A stretch of DNA of 36,100 bases from Deltaproteobacteria bacterium. GTDB taxonomy: Bacteria > Desulfobacterota > DSM-4660 > Desulfatiglandales > B25-G16. Of this stretch, positions 14,674 to 22,435 are shown piece after piece (position 1 is the first letter of the stretch; every line of letters begins with the position of its first letter). Made by a program: the position numbers and the translations under genes. The stretch covers positions 1-36,100 of the forward strand of contig JAFDDT010000038.1 in the NCBI GenBank assembly GCA_019310725.1. Direction: 5' to 3'. The notes beneath the pieces are model-generated. The model did no database searches. It worked only from the letters and a program-made list of their open reading frames with translations, and was not told the DNA's origin.

Positions 14674-16788
14674 ATGCGAAGATTATGGAACAGGTATCCT
14701 AAACTTTCTATTTTAGTTTGGCTTTTGCCGGTTATATCAACGGGCTTTCTTGTGCAATGCGCGGGACTTCCGAAGATACCGAGCTTAGAAGGCATTCTTG
14801 AAGGCGAGCCGCCTATTACCACCAGTCTTTCAGATGCTGTCACTGAAGTCCCCTTCCTGGATGATTTCGATCCCAGACACTTTGTTTCAATGACGGTATT
14901 GCCCCGTGACCCGAAAGGCGGCTTCTTGCTGCGTCCAGGCCTATTCAGATTTAACGCTGAGAGCTATTGCTTGCATGCAGGGAAATACGTTCCAGGTGGA
15001 GGAGACGGGTATCTGTATGCGCCGCTGAAAGGACCCCGGTCAGATATTATAGGCAACATTCTTCAAAGATCAGTGGACCATCCTGAGGTTCCACAAAGGG
15101 ATATTCAGACGCTTTTATGGGCCATCCTCACCCGCACTAAGATTAGTGATATGTCCCATGAGATACAGCTGACCGCCGCAGAGCTTTTAACACCTGAGGA
15201 GATTTTTGAGATCAACGGAGGAGCAATGGGGCTAATCCCGGAGGAACTGCTCGAGAAAGCCCTCGCCAAGCTGCCGCCCCAGGTGCGTCAAGTACTGGAG
15301 GCCGAGGCTCGTTTGCGGGAGATGCTGACTGAAGCCAAGGCAACATATGAGGAACTGGAGCGTGTTGCGGTGCGGTTCGGAGATGCTCCCCTTGGAGAGG
15401 GGAGTCGCGAGATTCCTATCGGGCGATGGTCTTACCACTCTGATGGATATTTCATACGCTATTTTCCGTCAGGCTACAGCAGTATCCTGATCCAGGTCTA
15501 CGTTCCTGAACTCTTCCAGATCGAGCGAGATGAGCTTGGGCGGATCACACGGATTGCTGACGGAAAAGGTAACCAGATCGAAACCAAGTACGACGACACA
15601 ATTGGACTATTAACGGTTCCCGGCGATCCAGCCATGCAGGGTTACGCATTTCGTTCAATTCGTTTTGTGTGCCGCAAGATAATCCCGCCAGAGGTGGTGT
15701 TAGACTTAGAAGCCACATGGGACGCTGTTGGGTGGACCCTAGTCGGCGTACCTTCTGGAAAAGGATGCAGTGAACCGTCTTCGGAGCGTTTCGCCGATCT
15801 GAAAGATCGCTATGAATGGGCCAACACACACAAGAATCAGTTAAACAAGTTGAATGAACAGTTCGCTCCAAAAGGCAGCATTCGGGATATCGTTGATCTT
15901 GGTCACTACGCGGTTGCCCTGGCAAAGGCTATTAGCGGTGACCACACTAGAGAGATCAAATGGGCTAGCAACCATATCGATCTGGTCAAGAAGGCTTGGC
16001 AGTATGCAGTGTGCAAGCGAGAGGGTGGTTGTAACACGGAAGGTGCATCATTTGGGTCACTCAACAGAAAATCTAAGGAATTTTCAGATTCGCGAATGCT
16101 TTTAGCATCCTCCCAGAGCACGAAGGTGTACGCAGAGATCGGAAGTAATGAAAAGGGAAGCAAGGACAGCTATCGCAAATATGACCCTGCTGGTAACGAT
16201 GCCGTGCCGGGCAATACGTCTCGACAACGTCTCGGAATATCGCCACGTTCGTCCGATGACAAGGATGAAGTAGACGAGGCTTGCCAAACAATAAATGATC
16301 ACTTGCTGTTTCAAGCCCTGATGTTGAAAGCCTTTCAGGATCAAGGGCTGTACGATGCCATAAAGGATATGGGATTGGGCTGGGAGCATTATCAAGAGGC
16401 AGTGAAAAACCTTGCCAAAAAGGCATGGGATTCAGAACAGTGGACTTCCTTTGATAACTTAAGTAACGCGGAAAAAGCAGAAATTCTCAAGTCACACTGG
16501 CCACCGGCAGGGGAAAGTCCAATGCACACAGATTGCGATTGCAACATCGTGGAAAACTGGGATTTGGATAGATTCATAGAGGAAGATGGCGAACTTGCAG
16601 GGAAGGCTCTCTACCGGGCGGCCAGGACTCATGAACAAGTGCACCGAAGCACATGCATGCGCGCAACTCCCAGGTTTTTCTGCCTGCAGTTTGAAGATAT
16701 CGAATTTGGGCGCAATGATGAGATTAAAGCCTATAATGCTGGGATAGACGAAAAGGAGAAATCGTTGAAAGAACTAGGTTGCAAATAG
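14674..16788 (+). CDS. large putative lipoprotein with C-terminal HExxH metalloprotease-like motif
   Basis: This 704-aa protein has an N-terminal signal (RRLWNRYPKLSILVWLLPVI) ending at Cys29 (FLVQC). The lipobox is imperfect (Gln at -1), so lipoprotein status is probable rather than certain. Residues ~40-330 form a conserved-looking region with LLRPGLFRFNAESYCLHAGKY and a coiled segment at ~190-225. A low-complexity middle follows at ~440-530. Near the C-terminus HEQVH (~652-656), followed by NDEIKAYNAGI with a Glu ~27 residues later, has the zinc-binding HExxH...E layout of zincins. This implies an exported protease or toxin effector domain; the family is unknown to me. It fills a 2.3-kb cassette alone and has a coding style like chromosomal genes. 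Confidence 0.85.
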   Translation: MRRLWNRYPKLSILVWLLPVISTGFLVQCAGLPKIPSLEGILEGEPPITTSLSDAVTEVPFLDDFDPRHFVSMTVLPRDPKGGFLLRPGLFRFNAESYCLHAGKYVPGGGDGYLYAPLKGPRSDIIGNILQRSVDHPEVPQRDIQTLLWAILTRTKISDMSHEIQLTAAELLTPEEIFEINGGAMGLIPEELLEKALAKLPPQVRQVLEAEARLREMLTEAKATYEELERVAVRFGDAPLGEGSREIPIGRWSYHSDGYFIRYFPSGYSSILIQVYVPELFQIERDELGRITRIADGKGNQIETKYDDTIGLLTVPGDPAMQGYAFRSIRFVCRKIIPPEVVLDLEATWDAVGWTLVGVPSGKGCSEPSSERFADLKDRYEWANTHKNQLNKLNEQFAPKGSIRDIVDLGHYAVALAKAISGDHTREIKWASNHIDLVKKAWQYAVCKREGGCNTEGASFGSLNRKSKEFSDSRMLLASSQSTKVYAEIGSNEKGSKDSYRKYDPAGNDAVPGNTSRQRLGISPRSSDDKDEVDEACQTINDHLLFQALMLKAFQDQGLYDAIKDMGLGWEHYQEAVKNLAKKAWDSEQWTSFDNLSNAEKAEILKSHWPPAGESPMHTDCDCNIVENWDLDRFIEEDGELAGKALYRAARTHEQVHRSTCMRATPRFFCLQFEDIEFGRNDEIKAYNAGIDEKEKSLKELGCK

Positions 16789-16900
16789 AATAGTCAGCCT
16801 ATTGTAGTTTTATAGAGATTCTGAGAGGGACTCATGGAACGTTTTAAAACAATTGATTGAATATGGACAGGAGGTATGTGGCCAACTATGGGAACGATAA

Positions 16901-16959
16901 GCATAACAAGCCAAATGCAACCGACCGCCTTCGTCGGCGGCTGATTTGCGACGTAGGGC
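16901..16959 (+). other. attC site
   Basis: The left box GCATAAC (16901-16907) is an exact complement of GTTATGC at 14594. The arms CAAATGCAACCGACCGCC and GGCGGCTGATTTG pair with two extrahelical bases. The right box is degenerate (GTAGGGC). 16789-16900 has no supported gene. Confidence 0.88.
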
Positions 16960-16992
16960 GGATTAATCTAAAATGCAGTGAGATACTAACTA

Positions 16993-17475
16993 ATGAATAA
17001 AAGAGCCTTGTTGATAAATGTATTCGCTTTTGCTTGTTTACTTATTTCTTTAATAAGGAATAAGGAGAAAACGAAGCAATCACTGATAGGAGCGGTAAAA
17101 TCTTTCTTCCGCATCCTTCCAATGGTTTTTATTGTCATCATCGTCATAGGCCTGCTTTTAGGTTTCGTGCCCCCGGCCAAGATTTCTGACATTGTCGGCG
17201 AGCAAGCGGGTTTTGGCGGATTAATTCTTATCGCCTTTTTAGGGACGACTCTGCATATTCCAGCACTTATCTCCTTCCCTTTGGTGGCGTCACTTCTTAA
17301 GGGTGGGGCATCAGTTACTGCCGTTGCCGCTTTCATAACAACGTTGACAATGGTTGGAATAGTTACTTTGCCTCTGGAGATAAAAGAACTGGGAAAGAAA
17401 ATTACCCTGCTGAGAAATGGCATAAGTTTCATCTTCGCAATTATTATTGCTCTCATAATAGGGGCAATATTATGA
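16993..17475 (+). CDS. permease half, YraQ/UPF0718-like
   Basis: This 160-aa integral membrane protein has about four to five hydrophobic segments: LLINVFAFACLLISLI, ILPMVFIVIIVIGLLLGFVP, GLILIAFLGTTLHIPALISFPL, AAFITTLTMVGIVTLPL and ISFIFAIIIALIIGAIL. The glycine and proline pattern resembles one half of the predicted-permease (UPF0718/YraQ, COG0701) family. It overlaps the next gene by 4 nt (ATGA), so both are translated together and probably assemble as one transporter. The substrate is unknown. Confidence 0.8.
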   Translation: MNKRALLINVFAFACLLISLIRNKEKTKQSLIGAVKSFFRILPMVFIVIIVIGLLLGFVPPAKISDIVGEQAGFGGLILIAFLGTTLHIPALISFPLVASLLKGGASVTAVAAFITTLTMVGIVTLPLEIKELGKKITLLRNGISFIFAIIIALIIGAIL

Positions 17476-18008
17476 AAAAAGACACGGCGGTAAAGGGAGC
17501 GATACGAGATGTGATTCTTCTGGGTATCACTTTGAGTATCGCGATAATTTTGCTATCAATTTTCCCTGATAGACGAGATATTGTTTTTACAACATCATGG
17601 GAGTTCTTTGTTGAAATGATCTGGATATTACCTGCCGTGATGATATTGATGGGTCTTTTTATGGTGTGGGTGTCAAAAGACATGGTTGTAAAATATTTAG
17701 GGAGAACTTCGGGAATAAAAGGCTTTTTTCTGGCCCTGGTCTTTGGCGCTCTGCCAACAGGTCCCCTTTATGTGGCTTTCCCAATGGCCGCGGCTTTAAT
17801 TAAAAAAGGCGCGCGCATTTCCAACGTCATTATTTTCCTTAACGCATGGGCGTGTATAAAGCTTCCTCAAGAAATGGTAGAACTCCAATTTTTAGGACCT
17901 AAATTTATGGCGTTGAGACTGATTTTAACTATTATATTTGCCGTCGTCATGGCAACGTCAATCGAACGGTTGATTGAATGGAGCAATAATAAAAACGGCG
18001 TGTCATAG
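17472..18008 (+). CDS. permease second half, YraQ/UPF0718-like
   Basis: This 178-aa membrane protein has segments VILLGITLSIAIILLSIFP, FFVEMIWILPAVMILMGLFMVW, FFLALVFGALPTGPLYVAFPMAAALI and LRLILTIIFAVVMATSI. The block GALPTGPLYVAFPMAA recalls the conserved pore region of YraQ-like permeases. With the preceding gene it makes up the two repeats that a full-length permease carries in one chain. An arsenic or metal efflux role is possible for the family but not shown here. A cupin remnant follows after a good ribosome site. Confidence 0.8.
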   Translation: MKKDTAVKGAIRDVILLGITLSIAIILLSIFPDRRDIVFTTSWEFFVEMIWILPAVMILMGLFMVWVSKDMVVKYLGRTSGIKGFFLALVFGALPTGPLYVAFPMAAALIKKGARISNVIIFLNAWACIKLPQEMVELQFLGPKFMALRLILTIIFAVVMATSIERLIEWSNNKNGVS

Positions 18009-18025
18009 GAGCATAGGAGGTAAAA

Positions 18026-18118
18026 ATGATGCAAGTATTTGATGTTAAAACCATGACGTCCTATCCGTACCAGGAAAGGGATAAAAATGTTTTGTCGTTA
18101 ATGGGATGGCAGAAGTAA
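18026..18118 (+). pseudogene. 5' remnant of a small cupin-like gene
   Basis: A strong ribosome site AGGAGG (18015-18020) precedes ATG 18026 and a 30-codon ORF reading MQVFDVKTMTSYPYQERDKN. This resembles the start of small cupin proteins. The likeness is lost after about residue 21 and the frame stops at TAA 18116. The IS1595-type element begins 24 bp later, and no cupin 3' part is found on its far side. I infer a deletion linked to the IS. The permeases and cupin probably once formed one operon. Confidence 0.5.
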
Positions 18119-18141
18119 GGGTCAATCAAGAAATAGTTAAT

Positions 18142-19151
18142 GGGGGTATGCACTTGACTCTTGTAACCACAAGATGTAGTATATTGGTGTGGAAGACTAT
18201 CCGAGGACAATTCTTGAGTTTGAACAGCGTTTCGCCACTGAAGAAGCCTGCAGAGAATATGTTGTTCAGCTACGTTGGCCTGAAGGTTTCTGTTGTCCTC
18301 GATGCGGTCATAGAGAAGGCTGGATCATGAAAAGGGGAGTGTATTGGTGCCGCCAGTGTGACTATCAGGTTTCTGTCACAGCAGGCACGATCTTTCAAGA
18401 TAGCAGAAAGTCATTACGGCTGTGGTTTCGAGCTATCTGGTACGTGGTTAATCAAAAACAAGGGGTCAGCGCACTGGGGTTACAACGAGTCTTGGGGCTT
18501 GGTAGCTATTGAACAGCTTGGACATGGCTGCATAAATTGCGTTGTGCAATGGTACGCCCTGGCCGCGACCGATTACGAGGAACTGTTGAGGTGGATGAAA
18601 CATATATTGGAGGCAAAAAGCCAGGCAAGCGAGGTCGCGGTGCGGCTGGCAAGACATTAGTCGTGGTAGCGGTTGAAGATAAGGAAAACCGAATTGGTGG
18701 CATTCGCCTTCGTCGTGTGGCAGATGCATCAGCAGCGAGCCTGATACCGGCTGTTCAAGACAGTGTGGAGGATGGTGCCTTGGTGCGTACCGATGGGTGG
18801 ATTAGCTACGATCAATTATCTTCCAAGGGGTATGAGCACACTGTAGTGCGTAAAGATGCGAGTGTCGGAGACAACCTTTTGCCTCTGGTAAACCGAGTGG
18901 TTGCATTGCTAAAGAAGTGGCTACAAGGAACTCATCAAGGGGCAGTACGGCCATCCCATCTGGATTACTACTTAGACGAATTCACGTTTCGCTTCAACCG
19001 GAGGACATCCCGATCGCGTGGCAAGCTTTTCTACCGATTAGTTCAACAATCAGTAGCAATCTCTCCGATTACCGGCAACAATATTCGCGGCGGTCGGTCA
19101 CTTTCGTGAACCACAATATATAGGGGTCACAAGAGTCAAGTGCATACCCCC
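18142..19151 (+). mobile_element. IS1595-type insertion sequence
   Basis: The ~1010-bp element has terminal inverted repeats GGGGGTATGCACTTGACTCT (18142 onward) and AGAGTCAAGTGCATACCCCC (ending 19151), identical over ~23 bp. It contains one transposase gene broken by a nonsense codon. Flanks are AT-rich (TAGTTAAT and ATATTAAA) but I see no exact target duplication. The TTGACT in the left end probably serves as a promoter element. Confidence 0.88.
18189..19109 (+). pseudogene. IS1595 family (ISXO2-like) transposase with in-frame TGA
   Basis: This ~306-codon transposase starts at GTG 18189. The N-terminal zinc ribbon is visible (CCPRCGHREGW... YWCRQCDYQ), then a helix-turn-helix, then the ISXO2 catalytic domain (TVEVDETYIGG, VRTDGWISYD, YLDEFTFRFNRR). 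The frame is interrupted once, by TGA 18510-18512 between LGLGSY and TAWTWLHKL; the same frame then continues to 19109. The track splits it into two ORFs for this reason. A sense-to-stop mutation (for example CGA to TGA) explains it. The element is probably dead unless the stop is read through. Confidence 0.88.
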
Positions 19152-19234
19152 ATATTAAAAAACCATTGAAGGGGCAAGCTAAAATATTTATTTTTCTTTC
19201 TACTGTCTGGATCACAAGCGGCAGAAATGATGGC

Positions 19235-19262
19235 TTGACATCATTTCAAAATATGTTATGAT
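19235..19262 (+). promoter_or_regulatory. promoter of vapBC, likely leaderless
   Basis: The boxes are TTGACA (19235-19240), a 16-bp spacer and TATGAT (19257-19262). The expected start point coincides with ATG 19269. No ribosome site is present. It has the same geometry as the brnT1 promoter at 11877. Confidence 0.65.
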
Positions 19263-19268
19263 GTTTAT

Positions 19269-19514
19269 ATGAGAACCACATTGACACTCGATCACGACGT
19301 GGCGGACAAAACCAGAGTGCTGGCGCGTAGACTGGGTAAACCTTTCAAAGCTGTGGTCAACGAAGCCCTGCGATTGGGACTCGAACAGGTTGAGAAGCCA
19401 ATGAAGCAACAACCCTACAAGACACAATCCCACGCAATGGGCCTTCGCCAGGGCTACAGCCTCGACAATATTCAGGAATTGCTTGCCCAAGTCGAGGGAG
19501 AAGATTTCCGGTGA
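19269..19514 (+). CDS. vapB: VapB-type antitoxin
   Basis: This 81-aa antitoxin begins RTTLTLDHDVADKTRVLARRLGKPFKAVVNEALRLGL, a ribbon-helix-helix DNA-binding domain, followed by a toxin-binding tail that ends DNIQELLAQVEGEDFR. It is predicted to be translated from a leaderless mRNA. It overlaps vapC by 4 nt. Confidence 0.88.
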   Translation: MRTTLTLDHDVADKTRVLARRLGKPFKAVVNEALRLGLEQVEKPMKQQPYKTQSHAMGLRQGYSLDNIQELLAQVEGEDFR

Positions 19515-19942
19515 TTCTAGTGGACGCTAACGTGCTTCTGTATGCAGAAGACAGCCTCAGTCCCTATCACGACACAGCACGGCAGTGGTGGGATGCCCAG
19601 CTTTCCGGAAGATCTCCAGTATGTCTGTGCTGGACGGTGCTCACAGCCTTCATTCGGATCGGCACAAACAGACGGGTGTTTGAGCGCCCACTTTCACTCA
19701 AGGAGGCCATCCACCGTGTTCAGAGCTGGGTTGACCAACCGTGCACCCGGCTAATCTACCCTACGGAACAACATTGGCAGGTCCTTCAAGAACTGCTTGA
19801 GCAGGGACAGGCAGTAGGAAACCTGGTCACTGATGCACACCTCGCAGCACTCGCCATTGAGCATGGCTGCCAACTGCACTCCACTGATTCCGATTTCGCG
19901 CGCTTCCCCAAACTCAAGTGGAGCAATCCACTGAAGGGCTGA
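19511..19942 (+). CDS. vapC: VapC-type PIN domain toxin
   Basis: This 143-aa PIN RNase has the four acidic sites: D in ILVDANVLLYA (~5), E in SLKEAIHRV (~67), D in NLVTDAHLAALA (~106) and D in LHSTDSDFARF (~124-126). The TA...WT...F.RI pattern is typical of VapC. GTG 19511 overlaps the antitoxin TGA. An attC follows 30 bp after the stop. Confidence 0.9.
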   Translation: MILVDANVLLYAEDSLSPYHDTARQWWDAQLSGRSPVCLCWTVLTAFIRIGTNRRVFERPLSLKEAIHRVQSWVDQPCTRLIYPTEQHWQVLQELLEQGQAVGNLVTDAHLAALAIEHGCQLHSTDSDFARFPKLKWSNPLKG

Positions 19943-19972
19943 GGCAGGCGTTCATATCGTAAGCCTGTTGCT

Positions 19973-20032
19973 GTCGAACCATTCACTGGAGACCGACACG
20001 GCAAAGCCGCGCGGCTCAGCTCTATGTTCGCT
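19973..20032 (+). other. attC site, short
   Basis: Left box GTCGAAC (19973-19979), right box GTTCGCT (20026-20032). The arms GGAGACCGACACGGC and GCCGCGCGGCTC pair with bulges. At 60 bp it has the classical short attC size. The right box nearly complements AGTGAAC at 20581. Confidence 0.82.
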
Positions 20033-20046
20033 TCTTAAATTACTCC

Positions 20047-20075
20047 TTGACGTTGAGACGTTATAACGTTATAAT
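20047..20075 (+). promoter_or_regulatory. promoter and operator of the RHH/RelE module
   Basis: The boxes are TTGACG (20047-20052), a 17-bp spacer and TATAAT (20070-20075). The spacer contains a perfect palindrome ACGTTATAACGT (20058-20069), well placed for repression by the ribbon-helix-helix antitoxin. Confidence 0.75.
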
Positions 20076-20102
20076 GTCCACAAAATATATGGAGGTGGCA
20101 TT

Positions 20103-20336
20103 ATGGCAACACCAGCTAAACGAGCTACGATTTATCTGAACCCTGTCGTCCATAAGGCGTTGAAACTAAAAGCACTTGAGACATCTCGATCTGTATCCGA
20201 TCTTGTCAATGCGGCCGTCAGAGAAGCTCTTGCCGAGGACGCGGAGGATCTTGCTGCGTTCGAAGAAAGGGCAACAGAACCTCTGCTCACTTATGATGAA
20301 ATGGTGAAGAGTCTCAAAAAAGATGGCCGGATATAG
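20103..20336 (+). CDS. ribbon-helix-helix antitoxin of RelE-type toxin
   Basis: This 77-aa protein begins KRATIYLNPVVHKALKLKALETSRSVSDLVNAAVREAL, a CopG-like ribbon-helix-helix domain. The acidic tail (EDAEDLAAFEERATEPLLTYDEMVKSLKKDG) is of the RelB type. GGAGGTGGC precedes ATG 20103. It overlaps the toxin by 14 nt. Confidence 0.88.
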   Translation: MATPAKRATIYLNPVVHKALKLKALETSRSVSDLVNAAVREALAEDAEDLAAFEERATEPLLTYDEMVKSLKKDGRI

Positions 20337-20580
20337 GCTTTTTTTCAGGAAGTCCGTGGAAAAGGATTTTGGAAGCATCCCAAAAAAAGATGTGAAAAAA
20401 ATTCTCAATCGCATTGAGACGCTTGAAAAAAATCCCCGCCCGCAAGGCTGCGAAAAGTTGACCGGCCAAGAAAGATATCGGCTGCGACAGGGACGATACC
20501 GGATTGTCTATTCAATCCAGGATGATGAACTTTCCGTATGGATCGTTAAAGTTGGTCACCGAAAAGGCATTTATCGCTGA
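20323..20580 (+). CDS. relE: RelE-type mRNA interferase toxin
   Basis: This 85-aa RelE-fold toxin has YRLFFRKSVEKDFGSIPKKDVKKILNRIETL, NPRPQGCEKLTG, YRLRQGRYRIVYSI and IVKVGHRKGIYR. The basic residues of the active-site strand (RLRQGRYRIVY) and the C-terminal HRxxxYR are intact, so it should be an active ribosome-dependent RNase. It is coupled to the antitoxin by overlap and ends at the attC. Confidence 0.9.
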   Translation: MAGYRLFFRKSVEKDFGSIPKKDVKKILNRIETLEKNPRPQGCEKLTGQERYRLRQGRYRIVYSIQDDELSVWIVKVGHRKGIYR

Positions 20581-20638
20581 AGTGAACATGGCGCTTCAGC
20601 AGACCTCGTAAACTCGGCGGTTGAGCTTAGCGTTGGCG
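20581..20638 (+). other. attC site, short
   Basis: The left box AGTGAAC (20581-20587) nearly complements GTTCGCT at 20026. The right box is GTTGGCG (20632-20638). The arms GCGCTTCAGCAGACC and GGCGGTTGAGCTTAGCG pair with bulges. It is 58 bp long. Confidence 0.82.
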
Positions 20639-20768
20639 ACACCTTAATATTCAATTGTTATGGAACTGACCAAACAAGAACGCAGGTTTGGATAGCGTCC
20701 ATCAATAAATAATTTCCTTAGCCTCGCCCCTCTTTTCAACATGATATCAGTTACATATCATCATATCA

Positions 20769-20826
20769 TGGAAAATAATACATGATAAGCACAATATAAA
20801 TAAAATTTTCGATATATTTTAACTGT
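20769..20826. repeat. AT-rich dispersed repeat, copy B
   Basis: This is a near-copy of 6827-6883, beginning GGAAAATAATACATGATAAG. It lies upstream of the higBA cassette. The remaining 20639-20871 shows no gene. The AT-rich block might supply a promoter for higB. Confidence 0.6.
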
Positions 20827-20871
20827 TATGTTTTTTTATTGATAAATATCTCAATATGCGATAGATTTTAT

Positions 20872-21153
20872 ATGCGCACATAATTACTCGAAAGCGCCTA
20901 CTCGAATTTGAAAAAAAGCATCCTGATTGTTCTTCCCCTCTTGATTCTTGGTATAGGATCGTCAAACGTACTGATTTCAATTCATTTGCCGAACTTCGAA
21001 AGACTTTTCCGGGTGCTGATAAAGTCGGCAATTCAACGGTTTTTTAATATTGGTGGAAATAGGGCCCGTTTGATTGCAACCATACACTATAACACTCATC
21101 GGGTTTATATTCGCCATGTTTTTACCCATAAAGAATATGATCGAGGATCTTAG
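20872..21153 (+). pseudogene. higB: HigB-type toxin, frameshifted
   Basis: The sequence encodes a HigB-like mRNA interferase in pieces. From ~20880 one frame reads IITRKRLLEFEKKHPDCSS, then WYRIVKRTDFNSFAELRKTF and VGNSTVF, then stops at TAA. The +1 frame continues with NIGGNRARLIATIHYNTHRV and YIRHVFTHKEYDRGS to TAG 21153. The break lies in a run of six T (21040-21045). A second 2-nt slip separates ATG 20872 from the rest. Toxin activity is probably lost, although a +1 slip at TTT-TAA cannot be ruled out. The antitoxin follows after 8 nt and is intact. Confidence 0.82.
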
Positions 21154-21161
21154 AGGGAATT

Positions 21162-21563
21162 ATGAATACCCAACTTAAAGAACTTGCTAAAGTTTGGCCG
21201 GATATCCAGACCATATTTTCTGTGCCACATAATGAAAAAGACTACGATAAATTGGTCAATCTCCTTGATAGCCTTATTGATGAAGTGGGCAATAATGAGA
21301 ACCATGCCCTATCTTCGTTGATGGAGACAATCGGGAGCCTAATTGGAACATATGAATCCCGGTATATTCCCGAATTAGAGGGCAACCCGCTGGATACCCT
21401 AAAAGCTTTAATGGAAGAACATGGTCTGAAACAATCAGATCTGACTGAAATAGGGAGCCAGGGAGTTGTATCGGAAATCCTATCTGGCAAACGTCAGCTA
21501 AATGTTCGCCAAATAAAGCTTTTAGGCAAACGCTTCAAGGTATCTCCCTCAGTGTTTGTGTGA
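21162..21563 (+). CDS. higA: HigA-type antitoxin
   Basis: This 133-aa antitoxin has an N-terminal region of ~75 residues and a C-terminal helix-turn-helix of the XRE/HigA type (LMEEHGLKQSDLTEIGSQGVVSEILSGKRQLNVRQIKLLGKRF). GAGGGAA precedes ATG 21162. It pairs with the broken higB upstream, in the toxin-first order usual for higBA. An intact antitoxin with a dead toxin is a common decay state. Confidence 0.92.
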   Translation: MNTQLKELAKVWPDIQTIFSVPHNEKDYDKLVNLLDSLIDEVGNNENHALSSLMETIGSLIGTYESRYIPELEGNPLDTLKALMEEHGLKQSDLTEIGSQGVVSEILSGKRQLNVRQIKLLGKRFKVSPSVFV

Positions 21564-21595
21564 ATTAATGTTTCAAAAATGTAACCTTGCCCTTG

Positions 21596-21637
21596 CAGCC
21601 GACAGCCAATCGTTGCGCTCAACCCATCGGGTTAAGA
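21596..21637 (+). other. degenerate attC site
   Basis: The core dyad GCGCTCAACCC-ATC-GGGTTAAGAGCGC and the right box GTTAAGA (21631-21637) remain. The left box is not clear. Homology to the cassette at 32832 begins right after this box. Confidence 0.5.
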
Positions 21638-21716
21638 GCGCCGCTGCATGGCCAAGTACCCACTTTGGTGCTTACACTGGTCCAGATAGTCATTGGCGAA
21701 AACAGGAGCATAACGT

Positions 21717-21870
21717 ATGCAGTGAATCAATTTTCAGTTTGGTTGGCTGAATCTGTGGATACTTGCGTTGATATTCTTCGCCACACCAGTTCTGTTAAAC
21801 CGCATTAGAGGGAAAAACGGCAAGGCAGGCCTGGCACGCGCTACCACAATTCCACCAATGGTCGAGGGTA
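21717..21870 (+). pseudogene. remnant of isoprenylcysteine methyltransferase-like gene
   Basis: This is a decayed copy of the 5' part of the gene at 32912. ATG 21717 is followed by CAG then TGA, where the intact copy has TGG, and the frame then matches it (FQFGWLNLWI, VLLNRIRGKNGKAGL). At ~21862 the sequence jumps to what lies upstream of the SAHH-like gene in the intact copy. About 0.57 kb has been deleted, apparently at a short AATG/TCGAG identity shared by both ends. Confidence 0.85.
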
Positions 21871-21914
21871 AAGCTTATCTCGCGGGTAATTAGGCAGACA
21901 ATCGAGGTGCTGCA

Positions 21915-22408
21915 ATGTACGATGAGAGAATCCAGTATGCGTTGAAAACATTTCCCACAGAGATTACAGATGAATTTCCCACATCCTTACCTTTGCTTGG
22001 CAGCTTTCGCCAAGCACATTGGAGAAAAACGACTCTTTCGCGGATTTGGAAGTGCTCCTGATTCAGCATAATCTAGGGCCTTTTCTGCTTCGCTTGGAAG
22101 CACTCTTCGAGGAAGGCTTTTGACCTGAGAGGACCTGGCTGGTGGATATCCCTTACTCAACCAACGAGCGCGTACGCAAAGAGATCCCAAAGCGGTTTGG
22201 GGTTCCAGACCTTCAGATTGCATCACCCTTCCGAGACCCGATTGCGCCTTACTCCACCATACAGTTGCGCCGCGTAGAAGATATTGTCCACTATCTTGCC
22301 AACCGGGTATCCCAATCTCGCTTGCTCGTGGTCGATGATGGCGCTTGCTTTGTCCGGGCATTAAAGAACATTGAGGATTTTGACCCTGCTTTCTCAAGCT
22401 TTACCTAG
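21915..22408 (+). pseudogene. truncated copy of the SAHH-like gene
   Basis: This copy of the 5' third of the gene at 33689 is nearly identical in sequence (MYDERIQYALKTFPTEI...). A frameshift occurs near 22015 (RQAHWRKTTLSRI instead of RQAHRRKNDSFADL). A TGA replaces the equivalent of LRPERTW near 22120. The copy ends at 22408 within the NIEDFDP region, where the thioesterase cassette begins. It is non-functional. Confidence 0.88.
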
Positions 22409-22435
22409 ATTCCAATCCAAGAGGAGGTTTGGACG

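Noticed and set aside
18510-18512. UGA recoding (selenocysteine or alternative genetic code)
   Set aside because: Many intact genes in the window end in TGA, and the affected genes are IS or decaying genes. Mutation is the simpler reading.
21556-21808. Plus-strand ORFs of 64 and 73 aa after higA
   Set aside because: They run through an attC remnant and a decayed methyltransferase copy in wrong frames.
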